Positions 54,892 to 63,548 of a stretch of DNA of 64,000 nucleotides are shown piece after piece. Each line of letters starts with the position of its first letter. Within the stretch, counting starts at the first letter, position 1. This DNA comes from Bradyrhizobium daqingense (GTDB lineage Bacteria > Pseudomonadota > Alphaproteobacteria > Rhizobiales > Xanthobacteraceae), in the NCBI RefSeq assembly GCF_021044685.1, contig NZ_CP088014.1:4264001-4328000 (forward strand), given 5' to 3'. The notes below the pieces were generated by a model that did no database searches, had not been told where the DNA came from, and worked only from the letters and a program-made list of their open reading frames with translations. Both the position numbers and the translations under genes were made by a program.

Positions 54892-55514
54892 TGTGCACCG
54901 GGAGATCAAGAACAGTCTCACGAAAGCTAACGCGGGCAGGCCTCTTAAGGCGAGGGCCGCCGCAGGTCGACGGATGGTTCGCAGCTCCGACGATGGGCAT
55001 AAGCCTTCGGAGTCTGATCGACCTGAAAGCGGATGACCGCTACGCCAGTGACACCGCTTCCTCCGTTGATCTAACGGCAATTATCGTTCCGCTGTACGAC
55101 CTCGACGCTGACACGCCGATCACCGGATCTCGGGCTGGTATCGCTGGTCTGTTTCTGCGCGTTCGTGAAAGCGGGATCGGCTAATGTGGCGTACGCGGGA
55201 GTTGCGTACGCGTGGGCTCTCGCGGCACGAGTACGTGCACTAAGAATCCGAAAGTCCAGATCTTCGCCTCCGATCCCAGTATCGCTGCGACGGATTGCTT
55301 TTGGAGCGCTGGCACGCACGGCACTGCCGCCGTCTTATGCGCTGTGCCGAAGCAAGATGCATTCAAGCAGACCATTAGTCGCGCTTATGTCGCGAATTTT
55401 TACTTCCAATTTTACTTCGCAGAATCCTGCCCATAGCCTCAAGCACAAGTGATCACATCCGCAGGGATCGCTGAAGGTCGTTGCGGTCGCTCATTGTAAC
55501 CAACGAGGGTTGCC
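54892..55514. other. Gene-poor region downstream of the IS element
   Basis: 623 bases up to the PotD-like gene. Contains repeat copy 2 (54896-54917) and no supportable gene. It presumably carries the promoter for the operon that starts at 55515, though no clear -35/-10 pair was found. Confidence 0.5.
54896..54917 (+). repeat. Short dispersed repeat, copy 2
   Basis: Matches 14892-14913 with one mismatch in 22. The IS element inserted just left of it, so the insertion split whatever this remnant belonged to. Read in frame it gives HREIKNS. Confidence 0.55.
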
Positions 55515-56864
55515 ATGCTTGACAGGGATAAGGGAAATGCTGCTGCCGGCCACGCCGGCCCGAAGCCGGGGGAAGCCAAAAAGCTGAGCCGCCGCACGCT
55601 GTTGAAGGGTGCCGCAGCAGTTGCCGGCGCAGCCGCAGGCTCCGACGCGATCCGCGGCTTCCCGACCATCTGGGCGCAGGAGATCAAGGACATCGAGCTG
55701 CGCCATGTCGGCGTCTCCTATTCGGTGGTGAAGGCGATCGGCGATCAGGCCGCCAAGGATCTCGGCTTCAAGGTGACGAGGCAGAACCTCGACACCTCCG
55801 CCGCCATCAACCGCTTCATAAGCCAGCCTAATACGGTCGACATTGCCGATCTCGAGGGTTGGCAGGCCAAGCTCGCCGCCAAGCGCGGCGTGATCCAGGG
55901 CATCGAGGTCAAGAAGGTCAAGGAGTTCGACAACATCCTGCCGATCTTCACCAAGGGTGAGATCGACGGCCACAAGATTCCGCGCCAGGGCATCTCGCCC
56001 TATGAGGCCATGTATATCGCCAAGCCCGATGCGACCGAGCTCAATGACGGTGTCACCGAATGGGCGACCTTCCTGCCGCAGGTCTACAACGCCGACTCCA
56101 TCGGCTATCGCCCCGATCTCGTCGGTCATGAAGTGACCGAGTGGAAAGACCTGATCGATCCCAAGTTCAAGGGCAAGGCCGCCATCCTCGATGTCCCCGC
56201 TATCGGCATCATGGACGCCGCGCTCTGCTTCGAGAGCGCCGGGCTGATCAAGTACGGCAACAAGGGCAACATGACCAAGGAGGAGATCGACTTCACCTGC
56301 AACAAGCTGATCGAGCTGAAGAAGCAGGGCCAGTTCCGCGCGACCTGGACCACCTTCGACCAGTCGGTGCAGCTGATGGCGGCGGGCGAGGTGGTGATCC
56401 AGTCGATGTGGTCGCCGGCGGTCGCCGCAGTCCGCGTCAAGGAAATTCCCTGCGTCTACGCGCCCGTCAACGTCAAGAACGGCAAGGAAGGCTATCGCGG
56501 CTGGTGCAACGGCATGGGCCTGATGAAGCATCTCTCCGGCAAGAAGCTCGATGCCGCCTACGAATATCTCAACTGGTATCTCTCGGGTTGGCAGGGCGGC
56601 TTCGTCGCGCGCTACGGCTATTACAGCCCCGTGCCGTCGACCGCGAAGAAATTCCTCACACCGGCCGAATGGGCGTTCTGGTACGAGGGCCAGCCCGCGC
56701 CCGAAGTGGTCAATGATCCCTATGGCGTGCCGATGGAGAAGGCCGGCACCAAGCGTGACGGCGGCTCGTTCCTCGACCGCGTCAAGAACATCTCGTGCTG
56801 GAACACGCTGATGGACGAAGCCGCCTACATGAACAAGCGCTGGAACGACTTCAAGGTGGCCTGA
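55515..56864 (+). CDS. ABC substrate-binding protein, spermidine/putrescine (PotD/F-like) type
   Basis: 449 residues. Tat-type signal SRRTLLKGAAAVAGAAAGSD. GVSYSVVKAIGDQAAKDLGFKV and DLIDPKFKGKAAILDVPAIGIMDAALCF match the family 1/PotD fold. No Cys lipobox. It heads the operon of two permeases, ATPase and a Mo hydroxylase. The likely ligand is an amine or N-heterocycle and not necessarily a polyamine, judging from the enzymes downstream. Confidence 0.92.
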   Translation: MLDRDKGNAAAGHAGPKPGEAKKLSRRTLLKGAAAVAGAAAGSDAIRGFPTIWAQEIKDIELRHVGVSYSVVKAIGDQAAKDLGFKVTRQNLDTSAAINRFISQPNTVDIADLEGWQAKLAAKRGVIQGIEVKKVKEFDNILPIFTKGEIDGHKIPRQGISPYEAMYIAKPDATELNDGVTEWATFLPQVYNADSIGYRPDLVGHEVTEWKDLIDPKFKGKAAILDVPAIGIMDAALCFESAGLIKYGNKGNMTKEEIDFTCNKLIELKKQGQFRATWTTFDQSVQLMAAGEVVIQSMWSPAVAAVRVKEIPCVYAPVNVKNGKEGYRGWCNGMGLMKHLSGKKLDAAYEYLNWYLSGWQGGFVARYGYYSPVPSTAKKFLTPAEWAFWYEGQPAPEVVNDPYGVPMEKAGTKRDGGSFLDRVKNISCWNTLMDEAAYMNKRWNDFKVA

Positions 56865-56947
56865 AACCTGCTTCCCCTGATCTGAAACGATGTACCGGCG
56901 CCGCCGCGCGCCGGTGCGAGAAGACCGACTTCGAGGCGTTTGCCGCT

Positions 56948-57826
56948 ATGCAGTCTAGTCAAACTCCGCCACGCGTAAATCTCGCCGGCTGGCTCTATGT
57001 CTCGCCGCTGGTCCTGGTGCTGGTGCCCTTCTTCGTGGCGCCGATCTTGGTCGTGCTCGCTGCAAGCTTCTTCGCCACCGACGGTTTCGGCGGCCTGACG
57101 CCGGGCTTCACGCTGGCGAGCTATGTCGAGGTGCTGCATTCGGCGCTGACGCTGAAGCTGTATCTGGCCACGATCAAGTTCACGGTGCTGACCTGGATCT
57201 TCACGCTGATCATTGGCTTCTTCGTCGCCTATTTCCTCGTCTTCCACGTCCGCAACCAGCTGCTCGCGATCGGCCTGTTCCTGCTCTGCACGGTGCCGTT
57301 CTGGACCTCGAACATCATCCGGATGATTTCGTGGATCCCGTTGCTCGGCAAGGAGGGACTGATCAACCAGGCGCTGCTCGCAATGGGTGTGACCCGCCAG
57401 CCGCTCGAAGTGCTGCTGTTCTCCGATCTTGCGGTCGTCATCGCCTATGTGCACCAGCTCACGATCTTCATGATCGTGCCGATCTTCAATTCGATGGCGC
57501 GGATCGACAAGAAGCTGATCGAAGCCGCGATCGACGCCGGTGCCAGCCGATTCGACATCATGCGCCTGATCGTGGTGCCGATGTCCAAGAGCGGCATTGC
57601 GCTCGGCACCATCTTCGTGGTCTCGATCGTGATGGGCGACTTCTTCGTGGTGAAGGTGATGTCCGGCGGCGGCTCGGCCTCGGTGGTCAGTGCGTTCTAC
57701 GAGGACGTCGGCGTGTTGCAATATCCGACCGCAGCGGCGAGCGCGGTGCTGCTGACCTTGGTGCTGGTCGCGATCGTCTCGCTGATCCTGCGTACTGTGG
57801 ACATCCGGCAGGAGATCACGCGATGA
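56948..57826 (+). CDS. ABC permease, PotB-like
   Basis: 292 residues from the ATG at 56948, a weak ribosome site. Helices include LVLVLVPFFVAPILVVLAASFF and ILVGFF-like FTLIIGFFVAYFLVFHV. The EAA loop is AAIDAGASRFDIMRLIVVPM. The gene overlaps the next permease by 4 bases. It forms the membrane channel with that protein. Confidence 0.92.
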   Translation: MQSSQTPPRVNLAGWLYVSPLVLVLVPFFVAPILVVLAASFFATDGFGGLTPGFTLASYVEVLHSALTLKLYLATIKFTVLTWIFTLIIGFFVAYFLVFHVRNQLLAIGLFLLCTVPFWTSNIIRMISWIPLLGKEGLINQALLAMGVTRQPLEVLLFSDLAVVIAYVHQLTIFMIVPIFNSMARIDKKLIEAAIDAGASRFDIMRLIVVPMSKSGIALGTIFVVSIVMGDFFVVKVMSGGGSASVVSAFYEDVGVLQYPTAAASAVLLTLVLVAIVSLILRTVDIRQEITR

Positions 57827-58719
57827 GCGCGGTTCTTGCCGAGATGCCCGAAAGCGTCGCGCCTGCGACCACCAAGGCGATCGCGCCAAGCAAGGGCGGT
57901 CGGCCCTGGACGTTCTACGTGCTGGCGTCGCTGTTCGCGTTCTACGTCATCGCCCTCTACGGGCCGATGTTCTGCATCTACATCCTCTCGTTCCAGGACA
58001 TCCGCGGCGGTCTCGTGTTCCCGATGAAGGGGCATTCGCTGCACTGGTTCGTCGATCTCTTCACCCAGGTACGCACCGGCGACGTCAAGGGCTCGTTCGA
58101 CCGCTCGATCAAGCTCGCGGTGATCGTCACCATCGTCACGGTGGTGGTCTCATTCTTGGCCGGCCTCGGCTTCCGCAAGCGTTTCCGCGGCGATACGTTT
58201 GTCTTCTACATGATGATCGGCAGCCTGGTCGCGCCCGGCCTCGTGCTCGGCCTCGGCATCGGGCTTCTCTTCCAGGCGCTCGGGCTGAACGCGAGCTGGT
58301 ACACCTCCGCGCTCGGCGCCCAGCTATCCTGGACGCTGCCGTTCGGCGTGCTCGTGATGTTCGCCGTGATGTCGCGCTTCAACCACGTCTGGGAGGAGGC
58401 AGCCTACGATCTCGGCGCCAGCCGTTGGCAGTCGATCCGGCTGGTGATGATCCCGGTACTGGCGCCCGGCCTCGTCGCGGTCGCGCTGTTCGGCTTCACG
58501 CTGTCCTATGACGAATTCGCACGCAGCCTGCAGACGGCGGGCTCGCTCAATACGTTGCCGCTGGAAATCTGGAGCATGACGTTGAACGTCACCTCGCCAT
58601 CGCTCTACGCGCTCGGCACCGTGACCACCATCGTCTCCTTCGTCGTCATCGGTGCCAGCCTCGGCACCATCGTGCTGATCCAGAAGAAGCGCGGCAGCCG
58701 TGCAAAGGGACACGCATGA
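57823..58719 (+). CDS. ABC permease, PotC-like
   Basis: 298 residues from the ATG at 57823. Helices include YVLASLFAFYVIALYGPMF and GSLVAPGLVLGLGIGLLF. EAA loop AAYDLGASRWQSIRLVMIPV. It overlaps both neighbours by 4 bases, showing tight coupling. Confidence 0.93.
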   Translation: MSAVLAEMPESVAPATTKAIAPSKGGRPWTFYVLASLFAFYVIALYGPMFCIYILSFQDIRGGLVFPMKGHSLHWFVDLFTQVRTGDVKGSFDRSIKLAVIVTIVTVVVSFLAGLGFRKRFRGDTFVFYMMIGSLVAPGLVLGLGIGLLFQALGLNASWYTSALGAQLSWTLPFGVLVMFAVMSRFNHVWEEAAYDLGASRWQSIRLVMIPVLAPGLVAVALFGFTLSYDEFARSLQTAGSLNTLPLEIWSMTLNVTSPSLYALGTVTTIVSFVVIGASLGTIVLIQKKRGSRAKGHA

Positions 58720-59822
58720 AGAGCGATCGCGGCGATATTGAACTGGCGGGTGTCTGCAAAAGTTTCGACGGGGTCACCAATGTGGTCGACGGCGTCAATC
58801 TGAAGATCGCCGACGGCGCCTATTGCTGCTTCATTGGCCCGTCCGGCTGCGGCAAGACCACGATCTTGCGCATGATCGCCGGCCATGAGGACCCGACTGC
58901 GGGCGAGATCGTGATCGGCGGCCAGAACGTCGTCGGGCTCGCGCCGGTGCAGCGGCGCACCGCGATGATGTTCCAGTCCTATGCGCTGTTCCCGCATCTG
59001 ACGGTGCGTGAGAACATCGCCGTCGCGCTCCGCGTGCGGGGCCAGTCCAAGCCTGATCGCCTGCGCGCGGCCGACGCCATGATTGAGAAAGTACGGTTGA
59101 CGCAGTTCGCCGACCGCCTGCCGGCCCAGCTCTCCGGCGGCCAGCAGCAGCGCGTGGCGCTGGCGCGTGCCGCAATCACCGAGCCGCGCGTGCTTTTGCT
59201 GGATGAACCGCTCTCGGCGTTGGACGAGCAACTCCGGGTGCAGATGCGCCAGGAGCTGCGGCGGATGCAGCAGGACCTCGGCATCACCTTCATCCACGTC
59301 ACCCACACCCAGCTCGAGGCGATCGCGCTCGCCGACCTCGTGGTCGTGATGGAGCAGGGCAAGATCAAGCAGGCGGGGGCAGCACGCGAGGTTTATGCCC
59401 ATCCCCACGACCGCTATGTCGCCGAATTCATGGGCGGTCAGAACGTGCTGTCGGGACGGGTCGAGAAGGTCAACGGTGCGAGCTTTACGCTCGCGCAGGC
59501 CGCCCCATCGGGGATCGAGGTGCCGCTTCAGGCGCGCTCGACCGTCAGCGTCGGCGACAAGGTCGATATTGCGGTGCGCCGCGACGATGTCGCACTGGTC
59601 CGGCCGGGCAGGGAGCTGCCGCCGGGCTGCACCACGTCGCTCCCGAGCCGGGTGCTCGCAATCGAATACCAGGGCTATTTCGTCAAGGTCATGCTCGACA
59701 CCGTACCGGACGACGAGTTCGTCGCCTACGTGCCGGAAAAGACCTTCTTCGCAGATCCCTTCACCGTCGGCGATGTCGTGATGGCCACATGGGCCAGCGG
59801 CAGCGCACTTCCACTTGCCTAG
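58716..59822 (+). CDS. ABC ATPase, PotA-like
   Basis: 368 residues. Walker A GPSGCGKTTILRMIAGHE, Q-loop MMFQSYALFPHL, signature LSGGQQQRVALARA, Walker B VLLLDEPLSALD, and a C-terminal TOBE domain (from about residue 250; RVLAIEYQGYFVKVML). Starts within the permease stop. It energises the amine-type importer and precedes the Mo hydroxylase genes by 28 bases. Confidence 0.93.
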   Translation: MKSDRGDIELAGVCKSFDGVTNVVDGVNLKIADGAYCCFIGPSGCGKTTILRMIAGHEDPTAGEIVIGGQNVVGLAPVQRRTAMMFQSYALFPHLTVRENIAVALRVRGQSKPDRLRAADAMIEKVRLTQFADRLPAQLSGGQQQRVALARAAITEPRVLLLDEPLSALDEQLRVQMRQELRRMQQDLGITFIHVTHTQLEAIALADLVVVMEQGKIKQAGAAREVYAHPHDRYVAEFMGGQNVLSGRVEKVNGASFTLAQAAPSGIEVPLQARSTVSVGDKVDIAVRRDDVALVRPGRELPPGCTTSLPSRVLAIEYQGYFVKVMLDTVPDDEFVAYVPEKTFFADPFTVGDVVMATWASGSALPLA

Positions 59823-59850
59823 AGGCCCGTCGCGCACAGGGAGCTTGATC

Positions 59851-60336
59851 GTGCAAATATCCTTCACACTCAACGGACGCCCAACCACGGTGGAGGTCGA
59901 GCCTGCGACGCTCGTCGCCGAGCTGCTGCGCGAGCAACTCAACCTGACAGGCACCCATATCGGCTGCGACACCAGCCAGTGCGGCGCTTGCGTGGTCCAT
60001 CTCGACGGTCTTCCCGTGAAGAGCTGTACGCTGCTGGCGCCCGCACTCGACGGCGCGACGCTGCTGACCATCGAAGGTTTGCAGGGGGCACCAGGCTCGA
60101 ACCGGATGCACCCGATGCAGGAGGCGTTCCGCGAGCATCACGGCCTGCAGTGTGGCTTCTGCACCCCCGGCATGCTGATGACGGCCGTTGCCCTTGCGAC
60201 GGAGAAGCCCGATCTGACGGAAGCTGATGTCCGTCACGGCCTCGAAGGCAACATCTGCCGCTGCACCGGCTACCAGAACATCGTCGTCTCGGTGATGGCA
60301 GGAGCTGCCGCCATGAATGCCGCGAAGGGAGAGTGA
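59851..60336 (+). CDS. (2Fe-2S) subunit of xanthine-dehydrogenase-family Mo hydroxylase (CoxS-like)
   Basis: 161 residues from a GTG at 59851, chosen because GGGAG lies 8 bases upstream. Plant-type cluster Cys39, Cys44, Cys47, Cys59; second cluster Cys101, Cys104, Cys136, Cys138 (CGFCTPGM, CRCTGY). It is the electron-transfer subunit for the large subunit that starts 2 bases after its stop. Its cofactors match those of CO dehydrogenase and isoquinoline/nicotine-type hydroxylases. Confidence 0.94.
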   Translation: MQISFTLNGRPTTVEVEPATLVAELLREQLNLTGTHIGCDTSQCGACVVHLDGLPVKSCTLLAPALDGATLLTIEGLQGAPGSNRMHPMQEAFREHHGLQCGFCTPGMLMTAVALATEKPDLTEADVRHGLEGNICRCTGYQNIVVSVMAGAAAMNAAKGE

Positions 60337-60338
60337 TC

Positions 60339-62726
60339 ATGGGCAATGTGATCGGGATCGGCGCCGCACCGAAGCGCAAAGAGGACCAGCGCTTCCTCAC
60401 CGGCCGCGGCAACTACGTCTCCGACATCAAGCGTCCCGGCATGGCCGCGGGCGTGTTCGTGCGCTCGCCCCACGGACATGCGGTCCTGCGTGGCATCGAC
60501 AAGAGCGCGGCACTGGCGGCGCCCGGCGTCATCGCGGTCCTGACCGGCGACGACGTCGCCGACGACGGACTGGGCTCGCTCCCATGCGGTTGGGGCATCA
60601 CGGACGCCAAGGGCGTGCCGATGAAGGAGCCGCCGTTTCCGATGCTGGCGCAGGACAAGGTACGCTTCGTCGGCGACCTGGTCGCGTTCGTCGTGGCGGA
60701 GACCGTGGAGCAGGCCAATGTGGCGGCCGAGTTGCTGAAGGTCGACTACGAGGTGCTGCCGTCGGTGGTCGGCGTGCTCGAAGCGGTCAGGCCAGATGCG
60801 CCCCAGCTTTTCGACGACGTGCCGAACAACATCTGCTGCGACTGGGAGCTCGGTGACAAGGCCGCGGTCGAGAACGCGTTCAAGAAAGCCGCGCATGTCG
60901 CCAAGCTGAGCCTCGTCAATAACCGCCTGATCGGCAACCCGATGGAGCCGCGCGCGGCGATCGCCGAATACGAGCCCGGCACCGATCGCACCACGCTGTG
61001 GACCACCAGCCAGTTCCCGCACGTCGTGCGCTTCCTGATGGGGGCACTGGTGCTGAACATCCCGCAGCACAAGCTGCGCGTGGTCGCGCCCGACGTCGGC
61101 GGTGGCTTCGGCGTCAAGCAGTTCCACTATGGCGAGGAGGCCGTGATCACCTGGGCCGCCAAGCGCGTGAGGCGGCCGGTGAAATGGGTGGCGAGCCGCT
61201 CGGAAGGCTACGTCTCCGATCGCCACGGCCGCGACCACGTCACGGAGGCCGAGCTTGCGCTCGACGAGACCGGGAAATTCCTGGCCTTCCGCGTCAACAC
61301 GCTGGCCAATATGGGCGGCTATCTCTCGACCTTCGGGCCGAACATCCCGACCAATCTCTATGGCCCGCTGCTGGGCGGCGTCTACACCACGCCGGCGATC
61401 TATTGCAACGTGAAGGTGGTGTTCACCAACACCGTGCCCGTCGATGCCTATCGTGGCGCGGGCCGGCCCGAGGCGACCTTCGTGCTGGAGCGCATCGTCG
61501 ACGTGGCCGCCGCCGAGATGGGCATCGACCGTGTCGAGCTCCGCCGCCGCAACATGATCCCGAAGGAAGCCTATCCGTATCAGACGCCGGTGCTGGTGCA
61601 GTACGACTCCGGCGACCCCATGGGGTGTCTCGACGGCGCGCTGGCTGCCGCCGACGTCAAGAATTTCGGCGTGCGCAAGGCGGCATCTGCCAGCAAAGGA
61701 AAGTTCCGCGGGCTCGGCTACTCCACCTATGTCGAGGCCTGTGGCCTTGCGCCGTCGCGTTTCGCCGGGCGGCTGGGCGCACGCGGTGGTCTCTACGAGA
61801 GCGCTACGGTGCGCGTGCATCCGACTGGCCAGGTGACGGTCATGATCGGCACCCACAACCACGGCCAGGGCCACGAGACGACGTTCGCACAGATCGTCTC
61901 TGACAAGCTCGGCGTCGCCTTCGAGAATGTCGACATCGTGTTCGGCGATACCGACCGGGTGCAGTTCGGCATGGGCACCTATGGCTCGCGTTCCCTCGTG
62001 GTCGGCGGCGCGGCGCTGTCGAAGGCGACCGACAAGGTCATCGCCAAGGGCAAGAAGATCGCTGCGCATCTGCTCGAGGCCGCGGAGGTCGATATCCAGT
62101 TCGAAAGCGGAAAATTCTCAGTCGCGGGCACGGACCGCGCCAAGAGCTTCGAGGAGATCGCCGGCGCGGCCTACGTGCCGCACGATTATCCGCTCGAGGT
62201 GCTGGAGCCGGGGCTGGAGGAGCAGGCCTATTATGATCCCGTCAACTTCACCTATCCCGGAGGCTGTCACATCGCCGAGGTCGAGGTCGATCCCGAGACT
62301 GGCACGGTGACGCTGGTCAATTACACCGCGGTCGACGACGTCGGCACGGTCATCAACCCGATGATCGTGGAGGGCCAACTGCACGGCGGCATCGTGCAGG
62401 GCGTCGGTCAGGCGCTGTTCGAGAACGCGGTCTATGACGAGGGCTCGGGCCAGCTTCTGTCGGGCTCGCTGATGGACTACTGCATGCCGCGCGCCGATCA
62501 TCTGCCGATGATGAAGGTCGCGACCCACTCGACGCTCTGCACACACACGCCGATGGGCGTGAAGGGCTGCGGCGAGGTCGGCACAATCGGCTCGCCGGCT
62601 GCGGTCATCAATGCGGTGGTCGATGCGCTGTCGCATCTCGGCGTTACCCATGTCGACATGCCGGCGACGCCGAACCGGATCTGGCGCCTGCTGCAAAACG
62701 CGTCGCTGCCGGTCGCCGCGGAATAG
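60339..62726 (+). CDS. Molybdenum hydroxylase large subunit (CoxL-like, form II)
   Basis: 795 residues from the ATG at 60339. MCD-binding stretch GGGFGVKQFHYGEEAVITWAA-like at 254-274. The active-site loop reads AYRGAGR at 370-376, not AYRCSFR of true CO dehydrogenase. The catalytic Glu746 is in KGCGEVGTIGSP. It hydroxylates an aromatic or N-heterocyclic carbon with water as oxygen source. A downstream amidase and upstream amine importer point to an N-containing aromatic substrate. The exact one is unknown. Confidence 0.93.
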   Translation: MGNVIGIGAAPKRKEDQRFLTGRGNYVSDIKRPGMAAGVFVRSPHGHAVLRGIDKSAALAAPGVIAVLTGDDVADDGLGSLPCGWGITDAKGVPMKEPPFPMLAQDKVRFVGDLVAFVVAETVEQANVAAELLKVDYEVLPSVVGVLEAVRPDAPQLFDDVPNNICCDWELGDKAAVENAFKKAAHVAKLSLVNNRLIGNPMEPRAAIAEYEPGTDRTTLWTTSQFPHVVRFLMGALVLNIPQHKLRVVAPDVGGGFGVKQFHYGEEAVITWAAKRVRRPVKWVASRSEGYVSDRHGRDHVTEAELALDETGKFLAFRVNTLANMGGYLSTFGPNIPTNLYGPLLGGVYTTPAIYCNVKVVFTNTVPVDAYRGAGRPEATFVLERIVDVAAAEMGIDRVELRRRNMIPKEAYPYQTPVLVQYDSGDPMGCLDGALAAADVKNFGVRKAASASKGKFRGLGYSTYVEACGLAPSRFAGRLGARGGLYESATVRVHPTGQVTVMIGTHNHGQGHETTFAQIVSDKLGVAFENVDIVFGDTDRVQFGMGTYGSRSLVVGGAALSKATDKVIAKGKKIAAHLLEAAEVDIQFESGKFSVAGTDRAKSFEEIAGAAYVPHDYPLEVLEPGLEEQAYYDPVNFTYPGGCHIAEVEVDPETGTVTLVNYTAVDDVGTVINPMIVEGQLHGGIVQGVGQALFENAVYDEGSGQLLSGSLMDYCMPRADHLPMMKVATHSTLCTHTPMGVKGCGEVGTIGSPAAVINAVVDALSHLGVTHVDMPATPNRIWRLLQNASLPVAAE

Positions 62727-62737
62727 GGAGGATATCA

Positions 62738-63535
62738 ATGAAATCGTTTTCTTATCATCAGCCTGACCAGATTCCCGATGCGGCCAGGCTGCTGACATCG
62801 ATCGAGGACAGCAAGCTCGTCGCTGGCGGCATGACGCTGATCCCGACGCTGAAGCAGCGGCTGGCGAGCCCCGTCGCGCTGGTCGATCTGTCGAAGCTTG
62901 GAAGCCTCAAGGGAATCACCGACGATGGCGCTACGATCACCATTGGTGCGATGACGCCGCATGCTGTGGTGGCGGCCTCGAAGTTGGTGCAGACGAAAAC
63001 CCCCGGGCTGGCGGCGCTCGCGTCCATGATCGGCGATCCCGCGGTGCGCAGCCGCGGTACCATCGGTGGCTCCGTCGCCAACAACGATCCGGCGGCGGAC
63101 TATCCCGCCGGTGTGCTCGGTCTCGGTGCCACCATCGTCACCAGCATGCGCGAGATCGCGGCCGACAAGTTCTTCCTCGGCCTGTTCGAGACCGCGCTTG
63201 AGCCCGGCGAGATCATCACGGCGATCCGCTTTCCCGTACCGCTCAAGGCAGGCTACGCAAAATTCAAGGCGCCGGCGTCGCGCTATGCACTGGTCGGCGT
63301 GTTCGTTGCGAAATTCGCCGATGGCGTCCGCGTCGTCGTGACGGGTGCGGGCCCGGGCGTGTTCCGCGTGCCGCCGATGGAGGCGGCGCTGTCGCAGAAT
63401 TTCGATCCGTCAGCGGTCGCAGCGATCAAGATCGACACCGACGGTCTCACCTCCGATATCCATGCCGAAGCCGACTACCGTGCGCATCTCGTCACGGTCA
63501 TGGCCAAGCGCGCCGTTGACGCGGCGCTCAGCTAG
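62738..63535 (+). CDS. FAD subunit of Mo hydroxylase (CoxM-like)
   Basis: 265 residues. FAD-binding VAGGMTL at 28-34 and TIGGSVANNDPAADYPA at 108-124 are standard for the medium subunit. C-terminal CO_deh_flav_C domain follows. It passes electrons from the [2Fe-2S] subunit to an acceptor. GGGAGG precedes the ATG. The order S-L-M differs from M-S-L of many cox operons. Confidence 0.93.
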   Translation: MKSFSYHQPDQIPDAARLLTSIEDSKLVAGGMTLIPTLKQRLASPVALVDLSKLGSLKGITDDGATITIGAMTPHAVVAASKLVQTKTPGLAALASMIGDPAVRSRGTIGGSVANNDPAADYPAGVLGLGATIVTSMREIAADKFFLGLFETALEPGEIITAIRFPVPLKAGYAKFKAPASRYALVGVFVAKFADGVRVVVTGAGPGVFRVPPMEAALSQNFDPSAVAAIKIDTDGLTSDIHAEADYRAHLVTVMAKRAVDAALS

Positions 63536-63548
63536 CTCTTCAGGGTTG

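Noticed and set aside
53708..55036. 442-residue plus-strand ORF across the IS element
   Set aside because: Antisense to the transposase and crosses the IS end and target duplication.
60339..62726. True carbon monoxide dehydrogenase
   Set aside because: The active-site loop reads AYRGAGR, not the AYRCSFR of form I CO dehydrogenase.
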